Part shown: positions 8,705 to 17,264 of the stretch, piece by piece | Numbering within the stretch: the stretch's first letter is position 1 | Layout of the letters: every line of letters starts with the position of its first letter | Assembly (NCBI GenBank): GCA_001899255.1 | Contig: MKVX01000020.1 | Coordinates: 186,001 to 250,000 of the forward strand | DNA: 64,000 nt | Source of the DNA: Rhizobiales bacterium 62-47 | GTDB lineage: Bacteria > Pseudomonadota > Alphaproteobacteria > Rhizobiales > Xanthobacteraceae | Direction: 5' to 3' | Notes under the pieces: model-generated | The model's database searches: none | Told to the model about the DNA's origin: nothing | What the model saw: the letters and a program-made list of their open reading frames with translations, nothing else | Made by a program: the position numbers and the translations under genes

Positions 8705-9466
8705 ATGGATGCGGCAACCTGGGGTGTCGCAGCGCCGGCTATCGGCTCGGCGTTCCTCGCCTCACTCGTTGAGGTGGTGGAGGCGTTCACGATCGTCCTG
8801 GCCGTTGGCACGTTGCGCGGTTGGCGGCCAGCAGCCCTCGGTACGCTTTCGGCTCTCGCCGTACTCGGCCTAGCGGTCGTGCTTCTTGGCCCGTTGCTCG
8901 GCCGCGTCCCGATCCAGCTTCTCCAGCTTGGCATCGGTGTGCTCCTCCTTCTGTTCGGCATGGGATGGCTGCGCAAAGCGACCCTGCGGGCGGCCGGCGT
9001 CATCGCCCTGCACAACGAGGACGCCATTTTCACATCCGAGTCGGCTCAATTGTCCAAGACTGCCGATCAGCGACGAGCCTCGCTCGATTGGATCGCAGGT
9101 CTGACGGCATTCAAGGCGGTGCTGCTCGAAGGACTTGAGGTTGCATTCATCGTCATAGCGGTTGGTGCGGGTCGTGGTTTGCTGTGGCCCGCCGCATTGG
9201 GCGCCCTCGCGGCCTGCCTAGCGGTCCTGACAGTGGGTGTCGCCGTTCACAAACCGCTGGCGAAGGTCCCCGAGAACACCCTGAAATTCGGTGTCGGAGT
9301 CATGCTGTCGGCCTTCGGCATTTTCTGGACGGGCGAGGGCCTGGGCATTGATTGGCCCGGTCACGACATCGCCCTGATTGCCTTTGCGGCGCTGTTCTTG
9401 GTTGTCGCTCACGCAACGGCAGCTACGCTTCGACGCGTCCACCCGCGCCCGGTGACCGCACGATGA
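8705..9466 (+). CDS. COG4280-type polytopic membrane protein
   Basis: 253 aa with about seven hydrophobic segments arranged as two related halves. Each half opens with an acidic motif in a membrane helix: SLVEVVEAFTIVLAVG followed by RGW, and LLEGLEVAFIVIAVG followed by RG. Duplicated Glu-containing helices of this kind are seen in cation transporters such as FTR1 and the UPF0016/GDT1 families, so a metal or cation transport role is a guess. COG4280 itself is uncharacterised. It is followed, with a four-base ATGA overlap, by a small membrane protein gene. Probably controlled by the divergent RpiR regulator. Confidence 0.8.
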   Translation: MDAATWGVAAPAIGSAFLASLVEVVEAFTIVLAVGTLRGWRPAALGTLSALAVLGLAVVLLGPLLGRVPIQLLQLGIGVLLLLFGMGWLRKATLRAAGVIALHNEDAIFTSESAQLSKTADQRRASLDWIAGLTAFKAVLLEGLEVAFIVIAVGAGRGLLWPAALGALAACLAVLTVGVAVHKPLAKVPENTLKFGVGVMLSAFGIFWTGEGLGIDWPGHDIALIAFAALFLVVAHATAATLRRVHPRPVTAR

Positions 9467-9678
9467 GTATTCTCGTCGATGTTGCCAAGGAGCTTCTCGG
9501 CATGTTCCTCGCCGACGCGAGGCTTGCTACAGCGACGCTGCTACTGGTCGCGATCGTGGCTGCTCTGCTCGCGGGACATGTCGAGCCGCTTTTGGGCGGT
9601 GCCGTTCTTCTCCTTGGGTGTCTCGCACTTCTGGTCGAAGCAACCGTCCGTGAGGCCAGACATCGAAGTATTTCATGA
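9463..9678 (+). CDS. Small membrane protein coupled to the COG4280 gene
   Basis: 71 aa with two predicted membrane helices (LATATLLLVAIVAALLAG and LLGGAVLLLGCLALLVEA). The ATG overlaps the stop codon of the upstream gene (ATGA), indicating translational coupling and probably a subunit or accessory role. No family recognised. Confidence 0.7.
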   Translation: MSILVDVAKELLGMFLADARLATATLLLVAIVAALLAGHVEPLLGGAVLLLGCLALLVEATVREARHRSIS

Positions 9679-9922
9679 AGATGGTGACGAGCGCTTGGCC
9701 AAAGCGCGTACCAGGACAGCGACGGGTGATCGTCCATCCAATGTTGATGCATTGCTCTGTTGATCGAATCGAAGATCTGCTGGCCAATGTTTCGGCTGGC
9801 CCTGAGGGCGCTATCGAAAGCTCCCAGCTTTCCCACATTTTACCACGATCGAACCGTAATCCATTCAACCATGGTTCATTCGGCACGCTCTATGCTGCAC
9901 TTAGCAACCGATGGAGGCTTCA

Positions 9923-10231
9923 ATGCGAAAGATGTTTCTGGTTGTTACGTGTGCTGCGGCCCTGGGTGGCCTGCCCATGACAGCCGCCAATGCGATGCCG
10001 GTCGCTCCGGCGCTGCCCACAGCATCCAATGTGGATCAGGTTCGTTGGGTTTGTAATGAATGGGGCCGCTGCTGGTGGAGTCGGGATTACGATCGCGCTT
10101 ACCGCTACTATCGTGACGACGACGATGACTGGCGTTGGCGCCGCTACCGGCATGGGAATGGCTATTACGGCTGGCCACATGATCGGGGGTGGCATGGCGG
10201 CTGGCATCGTCGCTGGAACGATGACGATTGA
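9923..10231 (+). CDS. Small exported Trp/Tyr/Asp-rich protein
   Basis: 102 aa. The signal peptide MRKMFLVVTCAAALGGLPMT is likely cleaved near ANA. The mature part is dominated by Trp, Tyr, Arg, His and Asp (RYYRDDDDDWRWRRYRHG, GWHGGWHRRWNDDD). A GGAGG ribosome site lies six bases before the ATG at 9923, which is preferred over an in-frame start four codons upstream. Such proteins occur widely in Bradyrhizobium relatives without known function. The His/Asp-rich tail could bind metal, but that is speculation. Confidence 0.75.
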   Translation: MRKMFLVVTCAAALGGLPMTAANAMPVAPALPTASNVDQVRWVCNEWGRCWWSRDYDRAYRYYRDDDDDWRWRRYRHGNGYYGWPHDRGWHGGWHRRWNDDD

Positions 10232-10283
10232 TGTGCCGATAAGCAAGTATTCACCGGACAATCAGATACTTTCATCATTCTCT

Positions 10284-10308
10284 GGCACGGCAGCGTAGCC
10301 GTCGTGCC
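10284..10308. terminator. Hairpin, possible terminator
   Basis: GGCACG at 10284-10289 pairs with CGTGCC at 10303-10308, with partial further pairing inside. There is no T run after it. It lies between two plus-strand small genes. Confidence 0.25.
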
Positions 10309-10331
10309 CCACCATCGTAGGGGCTCCATTC

Positions 10332-10649
10332 ATGGCTAATCTGAAGACCACAGCGTTTATCGCCCTGCTCGGGGCAGTCCTGGCGGGCTGCGCGCAGACC
10401 TATGGAGAGCAGCGCACCGCTACTGGCGCCGTTCTGGGCGGGGCCACGGGCGCACTCCTTGGTCAGGCCATTGGCGGAAATACTGGAAGTACGCTCCTCG
10501 GCGCAGGTGCCGGTGCTTTGCTCGGAGCGGCCGTCGCCGATTCAACCAACCCGCGTCCAGGCGGTCCGCCAATGTGCCGCTACCGCGCCCCTGATGGACG
10601 CATCTATGTTGCCGAATGCGACGAACGCTATTACCGGGGACGGTACTGA
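10332..10649 (+). CDS. Small lipoprotein with glycine-zipper domain
   Basis: 105 aa. A lipoprotein signal with lipobox LAGC (Cys near residue 20) is followed by a glycine-zipper segment (TGAVLGGATGALLGQAIGG and GAGAGALLGAAVAD) and a short C-terminal domain with two cysteines (MCRYRAPDGRIYVAECDERYY). This is the layout of the 17-kDa-antigen/glycine-zipper 2TM outer-membrane lipoproteins. An AGGGG element precedes the ATG. Confidence 0.8.
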   Translation: MANLKTTAFIALLGAVLAGCAQTYGEQRTATGAVLGGATGALLGQAIGGNTGSTLLGAGAGALLGAAVADSTNPRPGGPPMCRYRAPDGRIYVAECDERYYRGRY

Positions 10650-10874
10650 TAGCGGACGCCTCAAGTCAGGGGTGAGCCTTCCGCCTCGCTATACCGCAAT
10701 GGCCCTACCGACACAAAAGCAGCGGCTTTCCAACATGGAGGGGCATCGGAACAGGCCACCACACCTGCGTTCCAACGACCATACGCGTCGTTTCGGCGCT
10801 TGTTCGATTTGCTAAGTCGGCTACGGGTGGGGCGTTAGAAGCCTTTGAATCGGGTCGCCCACTCGCGCGACTTT
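10650..10874. other. Intergenic, nothing recognised
   Basis: No convincing gene. The stretch leads to the regulatory box at 10875-10892, and the gap continues to the caspase-like gene at 11154. Confidence 0.4.
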
Positions 10875-10892
10875 CTAAGTTTCAGCTAAGTT
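10875..10892 (+). promoter_or_regulatory. Direct-repeat response-regulator box, copy 4 (best copy)
   Basis: Two identical heptamers, CTAAGTT-TCAG-CTAAGTT, with an 11-bp period. The site lies about 262 bp upstream of the caspase-like gene starting at 11154. Confidence 0.5.
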
Positions 10893-11153
10893 GGCAAGCT
10901 TGGATTGAAGCTGGGTCGTCATCGCGTCTTAAAAATCGGCAAATGACGAACATCGCCTGACCACACTGGGTTTTCGCCCTCAGCTTGCTCAGTTGCTATG
11001 CCACGCAAAGCTGGAGAATTCCAACTTACTGATCGATTGTCTGACAGGCTACCATCAAAACCTCGCCATAATTTGGGTCACTTTCGCTCAGGGGTTGTTC
11101 ATGGCCTCTTTGATAAGATGCACAGGGCATCTGCGATGATCGGAGCAAGATCC

Positions 11154-13679
11154 ATGCGCCTCCTGGCTTGCATTGCATTCGTACTCGTCGCGTTCACATC
11201 ACTGCCCCCGGCCAACGCGCAGCAAGCTGAAAAGCGCGTTGCTCTTGTCATCGGCAACGCCGCCTATCAGCCGGAAGCATTACCAACCACGGCAAACGAT
11301 GCCGGCCTCATCGCCCAAACGCTACAGGCCGCGGGCTTCGACGTGGTCGGCGCGCGCGATCTCGATCAGGATACCCTGCGCCGCACATTCCGCGAGTTTC
11401 TCGACAAGGTCAGCGCGTCCGGCCCCGACACCGTCGCCTTTATCTATCTCGGCGGGTATGGCGTGCAGCTCGAGGGTGAGAATTACTTCGTGCCGATCGA
11501 TGCAAAGCTCGCGCGCGATACCGACGTGCCGTTGGAAGCCTTGCGGCTATCGGACTACATCCGGCCGCTGGCGGCGCTGAACATCAAAGCGGGCATCGTC
11601 GTCCTCGATGCCGCGCGCGCGAACCCGTTCGCCCAATCGGGCCAGCCGTTGGCCAGCGGTCTCGCTCTGGTGGAGCCGGAGCCGCACATGTTGATCGCCT
11701 TCAACGCGACGCCCGGCACCGTGGCTCCGAAGGAGCAGGGACCGTATGGCGCCTATGCTCAGGCCCTTGCGGAAATGATCCGCACCGGCGGCCTGCCGCT
11801 TGCCGAGGTGTTCGATCGGACCCGTCTGCGCGTCAATGAAACAACTAAGGGCGGCGAAGTCCCCTGGGACACGTCGAAGGTCGAAGCGCCGGTGATGTTC
11901 TTCGATCGCGCACCCGACGCACCGCCGCCTGCGGCATCCACCGCGCAGACCGCAACGATGCGCACCAAGCCGATCCGCGATCTCGACGCGCAGGATGCTT
12001 ATGTCGCCGCTCTCGATCGCGACACGTTACGAGGCTATCTCGACTTCCTCGCCGCCTATCCCGACGACCCGATGGCGAGACGGGTTCGCGCCATCGTCGC
12101 CGCGCGCCGGGAAGCGATCACCTGGAGGCACACGCGGAATGTAGATACGCCGCAGGCCTATTGGTCGTATCTGCGCCGCTATCCGCGCGGCCCGCATGTC
12201 GCCGACGCCCATCGCCGCCTCGCGTATCTCGCCGCGGCATTCGAGCCTCCGCCGACCTTTGCGGCAATCAGCTATGATGTGCCGCCGCCGCCCGAGGACG
12301 AGGTGGTGTATTTCCGTCAGCCGATGCTTGTTTTTGACGATCCGGATTACGATTTCGCGCCGCCACCGCCGCCACCGGTCTTTTTCCTGCCGCCGCCGCC
12401 ACCGGACTTCGTCGTGCTGGCGCCACCGCCCCCCGTCTTCGCGGCGTTTGTCCTGCCGGTCCCCGATTACGTGCCGATGCCGGTATATTACAGCCCGCCG
12501 CCATACATCGCGCCGCCGCCGCAGAACATCATCTACAACAACATTCACAACACCGTCGTGATCAACAACACCACCAACATGGTTACGATCACCAGGCCGG
12601 GCGGCCAGGCACAGACGGTCACGCCGGTGCAGGCGCTTGCTCCGCAACCGGCCGCTACGAACCCGACGGCAACCTCTCCTGCCGCGCCGCCACCGGGACT
12701 GCATGCGACGCCGAATATGCCGAGCGTCGCGGCCGCTCCCTCGCATGGAGCCGCTGTCGGGATCGCGGCGGCAGGTGCCGCAGTCGCCGGCGCCGCTTTG
12801 CTGGCGCCGTCGTTGCCGAAAACAGTGGCGAAAAAGGCGGCGATGACCATGCCGCAGCACAGTCCGCCAACACCCGCGCAGCAGACCAAGCCCCTGATGC
12901 CAGGACCACAACCTACGATCAAGCAGCCCGGCCAACTGCCCACCCCGTCGGGCCAACAGGTGCCTGCTTCACTGGATCGCAAAGCGGCTACATCTCCATT
13001 GCCGGGCACTCCCGGCGGACAACCGCTGCCGTCAACAAATGGTAAACCGCAAACCCCGCTTGCACCGACCGGCGGCAAACCACCGGTGCAGCCGTTATCT
13101 GGCGCCGCGGGCTCACATTCAGCGCCTCCGGCGAGCGCCACAATGCCGTCCTCGACTCAGCCTCCGCATCCGCAGGCGCAGCATGGGACACTGCCGCCAC
13201 CGGCTGTGCCATCCTTGCAATCGGGCAGCAAAACTGCCGTCCAGCCATTGCCCAGTCAGCGCGGTCGGCCGGCTCCGACAGTCCAGCATCTTCAGCAAGG
13301 ACTGCGTCCGGTAACAACCATGTCGCCACGCATTGTGCGCCCGGCTCCGCCTCCAACGGCGCACGTCGTCTCACCGCCGAATGCGCGGGTGGCGCCGCGA
13401 CCCGCGCAGATGGCACGCCCCGCTCCGCCGCCCGCCGTCCGCCCTATCCCACCGCGAGCGGCGGTTGCACGGCCGGCGCCTCCGCCGATGGCGCGGCCGG
13501 CTCCTCCACAACCGCCTCAAATGTCGCGCCCTGTTCCGCCGGCCGTTGTGCGCACGGCTCCGCATCCAGTTGCGGTTGCACGACCAGTCGTTCGTCCTCC
13601 GCCACCACCCGCGGCCCGTCCGGCACCGCAAGCCGCCAAGCGTTGCGTCCAACCAAACGGACAGCCCTGTAAACGGTAA
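11154..13679 (+). CDS. Caspase-fold (peptidase C14-like) exported protein lacking both catalytic residues
   Basis: 841 aa. After a signal peptide (MRLLACIAFVLVAFTSLPPANA) comes a caspase-like domain (about 28-250: KRVALVIGNAAYQ, TVAFIYLGGYGVQLEGENYF, GIVVLDAARANPF). The catalytic His of the GHG motif is Tyr102 (GGYGVQ) and the catalytic Cys of LDACR is Ala154 (LDAAR), so peptidase activity is not expected. A middle region of short helices leads to a long tail (about 360-841) rich in Pro, Ala, Gln and Arg, with VxRPAPPP-like repeats near the end and a hydrophobic segment (GIAAAGAAVAGAALLAPSL). The 11154 start has GGAG nine bases upstream. A pseudo-enzyme or scaffold role is inferred. Confidence 0.85.
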   Translation: MRLLACIAFVLVAFTSLPPANAQQAEKRVALVIGNAAYQPEALPTTANDAGLIAQTLQAAGFDVVGARDLDQDTLRRTFREFLDKVSASGPDTVAFIYLGGYGVQLEGENYFVPIDAKLARDTDVPLEALRLSDYIRPLAALNIKAGIVVLDAARANPFAQSGQPLASGLALVEPEPHMLIAFNATPGTVAPKEQGPYGAYAQALAEMIRTGGLPLAEVFDRTRLRVNETTKGGEVPWDTSKVEAPVMFFDRAPDAPPPAASTAQTATMRTKPIRDLDAQDAYVAALDRDTLRGYLDFLAAYPDDPMARRVRAIVAARREAITWRHTRNVDTPQAYWSYLRRYPRGPHVADAHRRLAYLAAAFEPPPTFAAISYDVPPPPEDEVVYFRQPMLVFDDPDYDFAPPPPPPVFFLPPPPPDFVVLAPPPPVFAAFVLPVPDYVPMPVYYSPPPYIAPPPQNIIYNNIHNTVVINNTTNMVTITRPGGQAQTVTPVQALAPQPAATNPTATSPAAPPPGLHATPNMPSVAAAPSHGAAVGIAAAGAAVAGAALLAPSLPKTVAKKAAMTMPQHSPPTPAQQTKPLMPGPQPTIKQPGQLPTPSGQQVPASLDRKAATSPLPGTPGGQPLPSTNGKPQTPLAPTGGKPPVQPLSGAAGSHSAPPASATMPSSTQPPHPQAQHGTLPPPAVPSLQSGSKTAVQPLPSQRGRPAPTVQHLQQGLRPVTTMSPRIVRPAPPPTAHVVSPPNARVAPRPAQMARPAPPPAVRPIPPRAAVARPAPPPMARPAPPQPPQMSRPVPPAVVRTAPHPVAVARPVVRPPPPPAARPAPQAAKRCVQPNGQPCKR

Positions 13680-14006
13680 GGTGATCTTCGATCTGATACG
13701 ACAGAGTTAGCCGAAACCCGGTCGAGGCGACCAAACAGGTGGGTGCGAAAAGCGGGCTGCGCGGGGCTCGTCGACCATACTGGTGCGCTGCCGCACCGTG
13801 TCAACGACTACTCCGCGTCGACCAGTTACGGCTTCCAGGAGGTGACGGTTAAGGACTTTGTCGATGAGGTTGTCATCCTGGGCGGCTGCGAGAAGATCGC
13901 CCAGCATCAGCGCTCCGATGGTTCGGGCACCAGGCCGTAGCACAAATGACAGACTTCCAAATATCGCAGCATCTCCCATCGTTTGGCACACTCATGACTC
14001 CTTAGA
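13680..14006. other. Intergenic, weak open frames only
   Basis: A minus-strand frame (13707-13991) reads RTIGALMLGDLLAAAQDDNL and looks somewhat protein-like, but it has no ribosome site or recognisable family. It could be a decayed gene fragment. Confidence 0.3.
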
Positions 14007-14525
14007 CTAGAGATCGTCTGGTCCATGTATGCCGGTGCGTGCGAGATCGCGAAGCAATTTTCTGACAAATATGATGTTCATCCGCTGAAGGTGATGGTTG
14101 TTGCCGAACTTGAATTGATTCGTTTCAGAGACAAGCAGCCCATCATCCCGTTCCGCCAGTATTCCCCTTTTCTTCAGCTGGTTCGCGCGCCGCCGTATGG
14201 TTTCGATCGGAAGGTTTAGAAAGCGGGACAGCGTCGCTCGCGAGACACCCTGCTTAACCGCGTCTGGTTCAGTCGCATGGACGCTCGCGAACCGCTTATC
14301 CAAAGCGTCATCTTTCATCACGTTTAGCACGTTAGCATTCAGGATCGCATGAACGATGAGCAGATCCAGTGGATCGAAATCATAATGGCGGAATAGTTCG
14401 CTGATCGAGCATAGGACATACGCCAAGGTATGCCGTGCAACCGCTCTCACGAGATCGTCGGGCAGCGACTTCTCTTCTAAGGCCATCAACGCTTGCTCCT
14501 GCCGTTCATGCTTATAAAGCACCAT
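14007..14525 (-). CDS. Hypothetical winged-helix regulator
   Basis: 172 aa from an ATG at 14525. The middle part (about 95-145) reads KQGVSRATLSRFLNLPIETIRRRANQLKKRGIL followed by a wing-like strand pair, the pattern of an HTH with a wing as in MarR/Crp-type regulators. The N-terminal half is helical with hydrophobic stretches (LAYVLCSISELFRHYDFDPLDLLIVH). No ligand domain is recognised. Upstream TTG starts exist, and no start has a good ribosome site. The gene is divergent to the PilZ gene with only 73 bp between starts, so the two may share control. Confidence 0.6.
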   Translation of the reverse strand: MVLYKHERQEQALMALEEKSLPDDLVRAVARHTLAYVLCSISELFRHYDFDPLDLLIVHAILNANVLNVMKDDALDKRFASVHATEPDAVKQGVSRATLSRFLNLPIETIRRRANQLKKRGILAERDDGLLVSETNQFKFGNNHHLQRMNIIFVRKLLRDLARTGIHGPDDL

Positions 14526-14598
14526 GCCCAAAATGGGTAGGTCAAGTATTGTCACGACGGCAAAGCTGATCAATCAATCGGTCTCGCTTCAGTGCTTC

Positions 14599-14925
14599 AT
14601 GATGATCCAGGATAAACGGCAAAAGCCCCGCGTTCGATTTTCAAACGGTATGAAGGTGCAGATCGTCGCATCTGACGGCGCTTGGCAGCATTCGTGCGAG
14701 ATCATCGACATTTCGGAAACGGGAGCCAAGCTTTGGTTCTCCAACCTGCTCGAGATGGCGGAAATCGAGGAGTTTCTCCTTTTGCTCTCAAGCAATGGCG
14801 CAGCCGGTGTGCGCACCTATCGGCGATGTAAAGTCAGATGGAGGATGAGCAACGAAATGGGCGTAGAATTCCTGCCAAAGGAATTGCCACCGATCAGTCG
14901 GCATTCATCCGATTCATTGAAGTAG
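14599..14925 (+). CDS. PilZ-domain protein
   Basis: 108 aa, essentially one PilZ domain. The c-di-GMP-binding signatures are present: an N-terminal RQKPRVRF (RxxxR type) and DISETGAKLWF (DxSxxG type). PilZ domains bind c-di-GMP and regulate motility, exopolysaccharide or transcription in trans. The diguanylate cyclase gene at 15262 lies just downstream on the same strand, which fits a local c-di-GMP module. Starts are possible at 14599 or 14602; longer upstream frames give an untypical N-terminus. Confidence 0.85.
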   Translation: MMIQDKRQKPRVRFSNGMKVQIVASDGAWQHSCEIIDISETGAKLWFSNLLEMAEIEEFLLLLSSNGAAGVRTYRRCKVRWRMSNEMGVEFLPKELPPISRHSSDSLK

Positions 14926-15028
14926 ACCGGAGCTTTGTTGCGTTCTGCAGAGTGTTTGGCGGTACTTTAATGCTGTCTGATCGGAGCGTTAGGTGAAGCG
15001 ACGATGAGATTCGGCCGTGTCGCCCAAA

Positions 15029-15223
15029 TTAGAGGAAGTTCGTCCAATGCCCGCGCACGACTCCACAAAGTGATCTGGTCTGGCCATCCTTGCCGAAAAG
15101 ATCCGGGGCACGTCCGGCCAAAAGCTCACCCAACAGGTCTTTCTCGATCGCCGCCGCATGATGTGCCTCGTGCTTCATCACTGTGGCATCAAACACAAGT
15201 TTCTGACTGTCCCCGAGAACCAG
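15029..15223 (-). other. Possible transposase remnant (IS256-like N-terminal fragment)
   Basis: A minus-strand frame without stops reads QKLVFDATVMKHEAHHAAA then LLGELLAGRAPDLFGKDGQ before a TAA at 15029-15031. The LLAGR...FGKDG string recalls the N-terminal region of IS256-type (Mutator) transposases. It is short, has no ribosome site, and no terminal repeats were seen. The identification is weak. Confidence 0.2.
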
Positions 15224-15261
15224 TCAAGTCGTCGTTTCCCCAAGAGGCCGATCGCGTACAA

Positions 15262-16383
15262 ATGCACAGAGCAAGTTCATCGAGCGTTGCGCAAGCTCGA
15301 CTATCGTCCCTCGAATCAAGAAGGTGGCTTAAGCAACGTCGGGAAATACTCTCAGTTCAAGCCCTGAGCTACGTTGCAGGCGCTCTCATTCTGTTGCTCT
15401 ATGTGCATGCAGGGGTGATCCCGATCACTCTTCCAGCGGCATTTGTTCTTTCCGGCACTGGGCTAACGGCCATCTTTGCCGTCCTGTCGGAAATGAAGAT
15501 CGGCGACAGATCCAACGATCATTTCCTTACGTTCTATCAGGCCGCGACCAATATCGCGATGCAACTTGCATTTCTGGTCGTAGCCCCAGAAATCGGCATT
15601 GTCTTCCTTAGCGTCATTTTCGTGATTTTCGCATCGGCGGGCTTGCGTATGACTGCGCGAGAGGCCGCGACGCTGTGGGTTCTTACAGGTGGCTGCGTAG
15701 CAACAATACTCTTCGTCTTGAAAACGACAATTGCCGTTCCTCTGACAACTCCAGCCGAATGGCTAGCCGGAACCAGTCTGTTCGTGACAACAATCGGTCA
15801 GTGTGCGTACTTCGGTGTCATTGGCAATTCCGTAAATCGAAAGCTTCATCAACGTACCGTCGAACTCAAGGCCGCCTATCAACAAATCGAAGAGCTTGCC
15901 CAGCTGGATGAACTAACAGGAGTACGAAACAGGCGGAACATACTAAAATGCTTAAGCGAGGAGATTGCGCGCGTTCAACGCACCAAAGCTTCTTGCTCTC
16001 TCGCCGTTATCGATCTGGATTTTTTTAAGAAGATCAACGATCAGTTCGGCCATCCAGCAGGTGATGAGGCGCTGCGCACTTTCGCGATTGCGATCTTTGC
16101 AAATATCAGGGCTATCGACAGACTGGGGCGCTATGGAGGAGAAGAGTTTCTCTTGGTTCTGCCAGACACTGCTCAGGACGAAGCAGTTCGGATGCTGGAC
16201 CGGCTGCGATCGATTATCTCTGAGGTGGATTGGTCGGCAATCTCAGAAGACTTGAGATTGACCATGTCGGCTGGAATTTGCTCTATCCGACCAACGGATT
16301 CGACCGATGAGATTCTGTCTCGAGCGGACGCCGCACTTTATCAAGCAAAAGACGCTGGCCGAAATTGCGTTGTTGCGACTTAG
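15262..16383 (+). CDS. Membrane diguanylate cyclase (GGDEF domain)
   Basis: 373 aa. The N-terminal half (about 30-190) holds around six hydrophobic segments (LSYVAGALILLLYVHAGVIP, LAFLVVAPEIGIVFLSVIFV), a MASE-type membrane sensor. A short coiled linker precedes the GGDEF domain (about 210-370), with LDELTGVRNRR, DLDFFKKINDQFGHPAGDEAL and the intact active-site motif GGEEF. No inhibitory RxxD site is obvious before the motif. It should convert two GTP to c-di-GMP. The ATG at 15262 is preferred, because an in-frame start 86 codons upstream adds low-complexity sequence unlike the family. Confidence 0.88.
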   Translation: MHRASSSSVAQARLSSLESRRWLKQRREILSVQALSYVAGALILLLYVHAGVIPITLPAAFVLSGTGLTAIFAVLSEMKIGDRSNDHFLTFYQAATNIAMQLAFLVVAPEIGIVFLSVIFVIFASAGLRMTAREAATLWVLTGGCVATILFVLKTTIAVPLTTPAEWLAGTSLFVTTIGQCAYFGVIGNSVNRKLHQRTVELKAAYQQIEELAQLDELTGVRNRRNILKCLSEEIARVQRTKASCSLAVIDLDFFKKINDQFGHPAGDEALRTFAIAIFANIRAIDRLGRYGGEEFLLVLPDTAQDEAVRMLDRLRSIISEVDWSAISEDLRLTMSAGICSIRPTDSTDEILSRADAALYQAKDAGRNCVVAT

Positions 16384-17264
16384 CGCAAGCTTACATCGAT
16401 GCTCAGGCTTGTTTCGCTATCGCCTTGAAGCGCATACATTCGGACATATTATCGCGATCCCCAAGCTTACATCAAAAACTCAGCAACAAACGGACGGTGC
16501 GAAAGCTCCCTGTGTCTCCCTGAAACACTATCTCGAAAACCTCCATCTCAGTAACATCATACACCAGTGGACCCGCCGATGTACCGCCCGCCGTATCCGT
16601 TCTCTACATAACCGACACAACCGACTTTCACCGGGCACGCCTACCCTGCATCTCTATCCGTGCAGGTGCGTGGGCCGCCCGTATAGTCGTGGATCGCACG
16701 GTGATCAGAGGGTGTCGCAACTCTAGATGTCCTCATGCTCAGCATTCTGAGCACATAGCGTGCAAGACCGTGCTGGCTTTTGTGCATAATATAGGGGCCT
16801 GATGAAGAAAGTAGATTTCGATTTGAAACGGACCTTGTCTACGGTCGCTGTAATCATCGGCGCCGCTGTTCCGGTAGAAATCTTCCGTCGCGGTATCTCG
16901 TAGTCGATTGAGTTCTTACTAATCGCACGCCATGATTGCCCGCCGGTTTCAACCGTCGGGAAGTCCCCGACCCATTTAGCGGGACCGTTCTTCGGCCTCC
17001 TAATCGTGAATGGGGCTTCGCTTTCCCAACCCCATTCTGGCGATACTTTTCCTTGATAGAGTTCGACCGGCTGATGCCGGCATGCAGCCTCAGGGCATGA
17101 GCACTAGCAAACGGCGAAAGTCAGCTGGCAGAGATGTTTTGGCCTTTTCAATTGCGTGGAGTATCTTGAAAGTCACGATATCCACAAACATTGCGGAGCC
17201 TTATGGAACTCCACGCCTGCGACGTCGTTTTTAACCGATCGCTGCTTAAGCTGCTGGAGCTCGT
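16384..17264. other. 881-bp gap with no clear gene
   Basis: No recognisable gene. A 33-codon frame at 16802-16903 (MKKVDFDLKRTLSTVAVIIG then AAVPVEIFRRGIS) has a GGGG element upstream and one hydrophobic segment, and could encode a micro-membrane protein. The stretch next to opgG contains only short frames. Base composition is lower in GC than the surroundings, consistent with decayed or transferred DNA. Confidence 0.35.

Noticed and set aside
12340-12530. Short repeated CCGCCGCC tracts that might be a tandem repeat array
   Set aside because: They encode the start of the Pro-rich tail in frame and vary in length and sequence, so they reflect protein composition and not a DNA repeat element.
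12027-12956. Long minus-strand open frame of 309 codons antisense to the caspase-like gene
   Set aside because: It is the mirror of a GC-rich, proline-coding stretch; the product is Arg-rich low complexity with no ribosome site or family features.
13707-13991. Minus-strand 94-codon frame after the caspase-like gene
   Set aside because: Somewhat protein-like in its first half, but without ribosome site, family match or context. Left as a possible remnant only.
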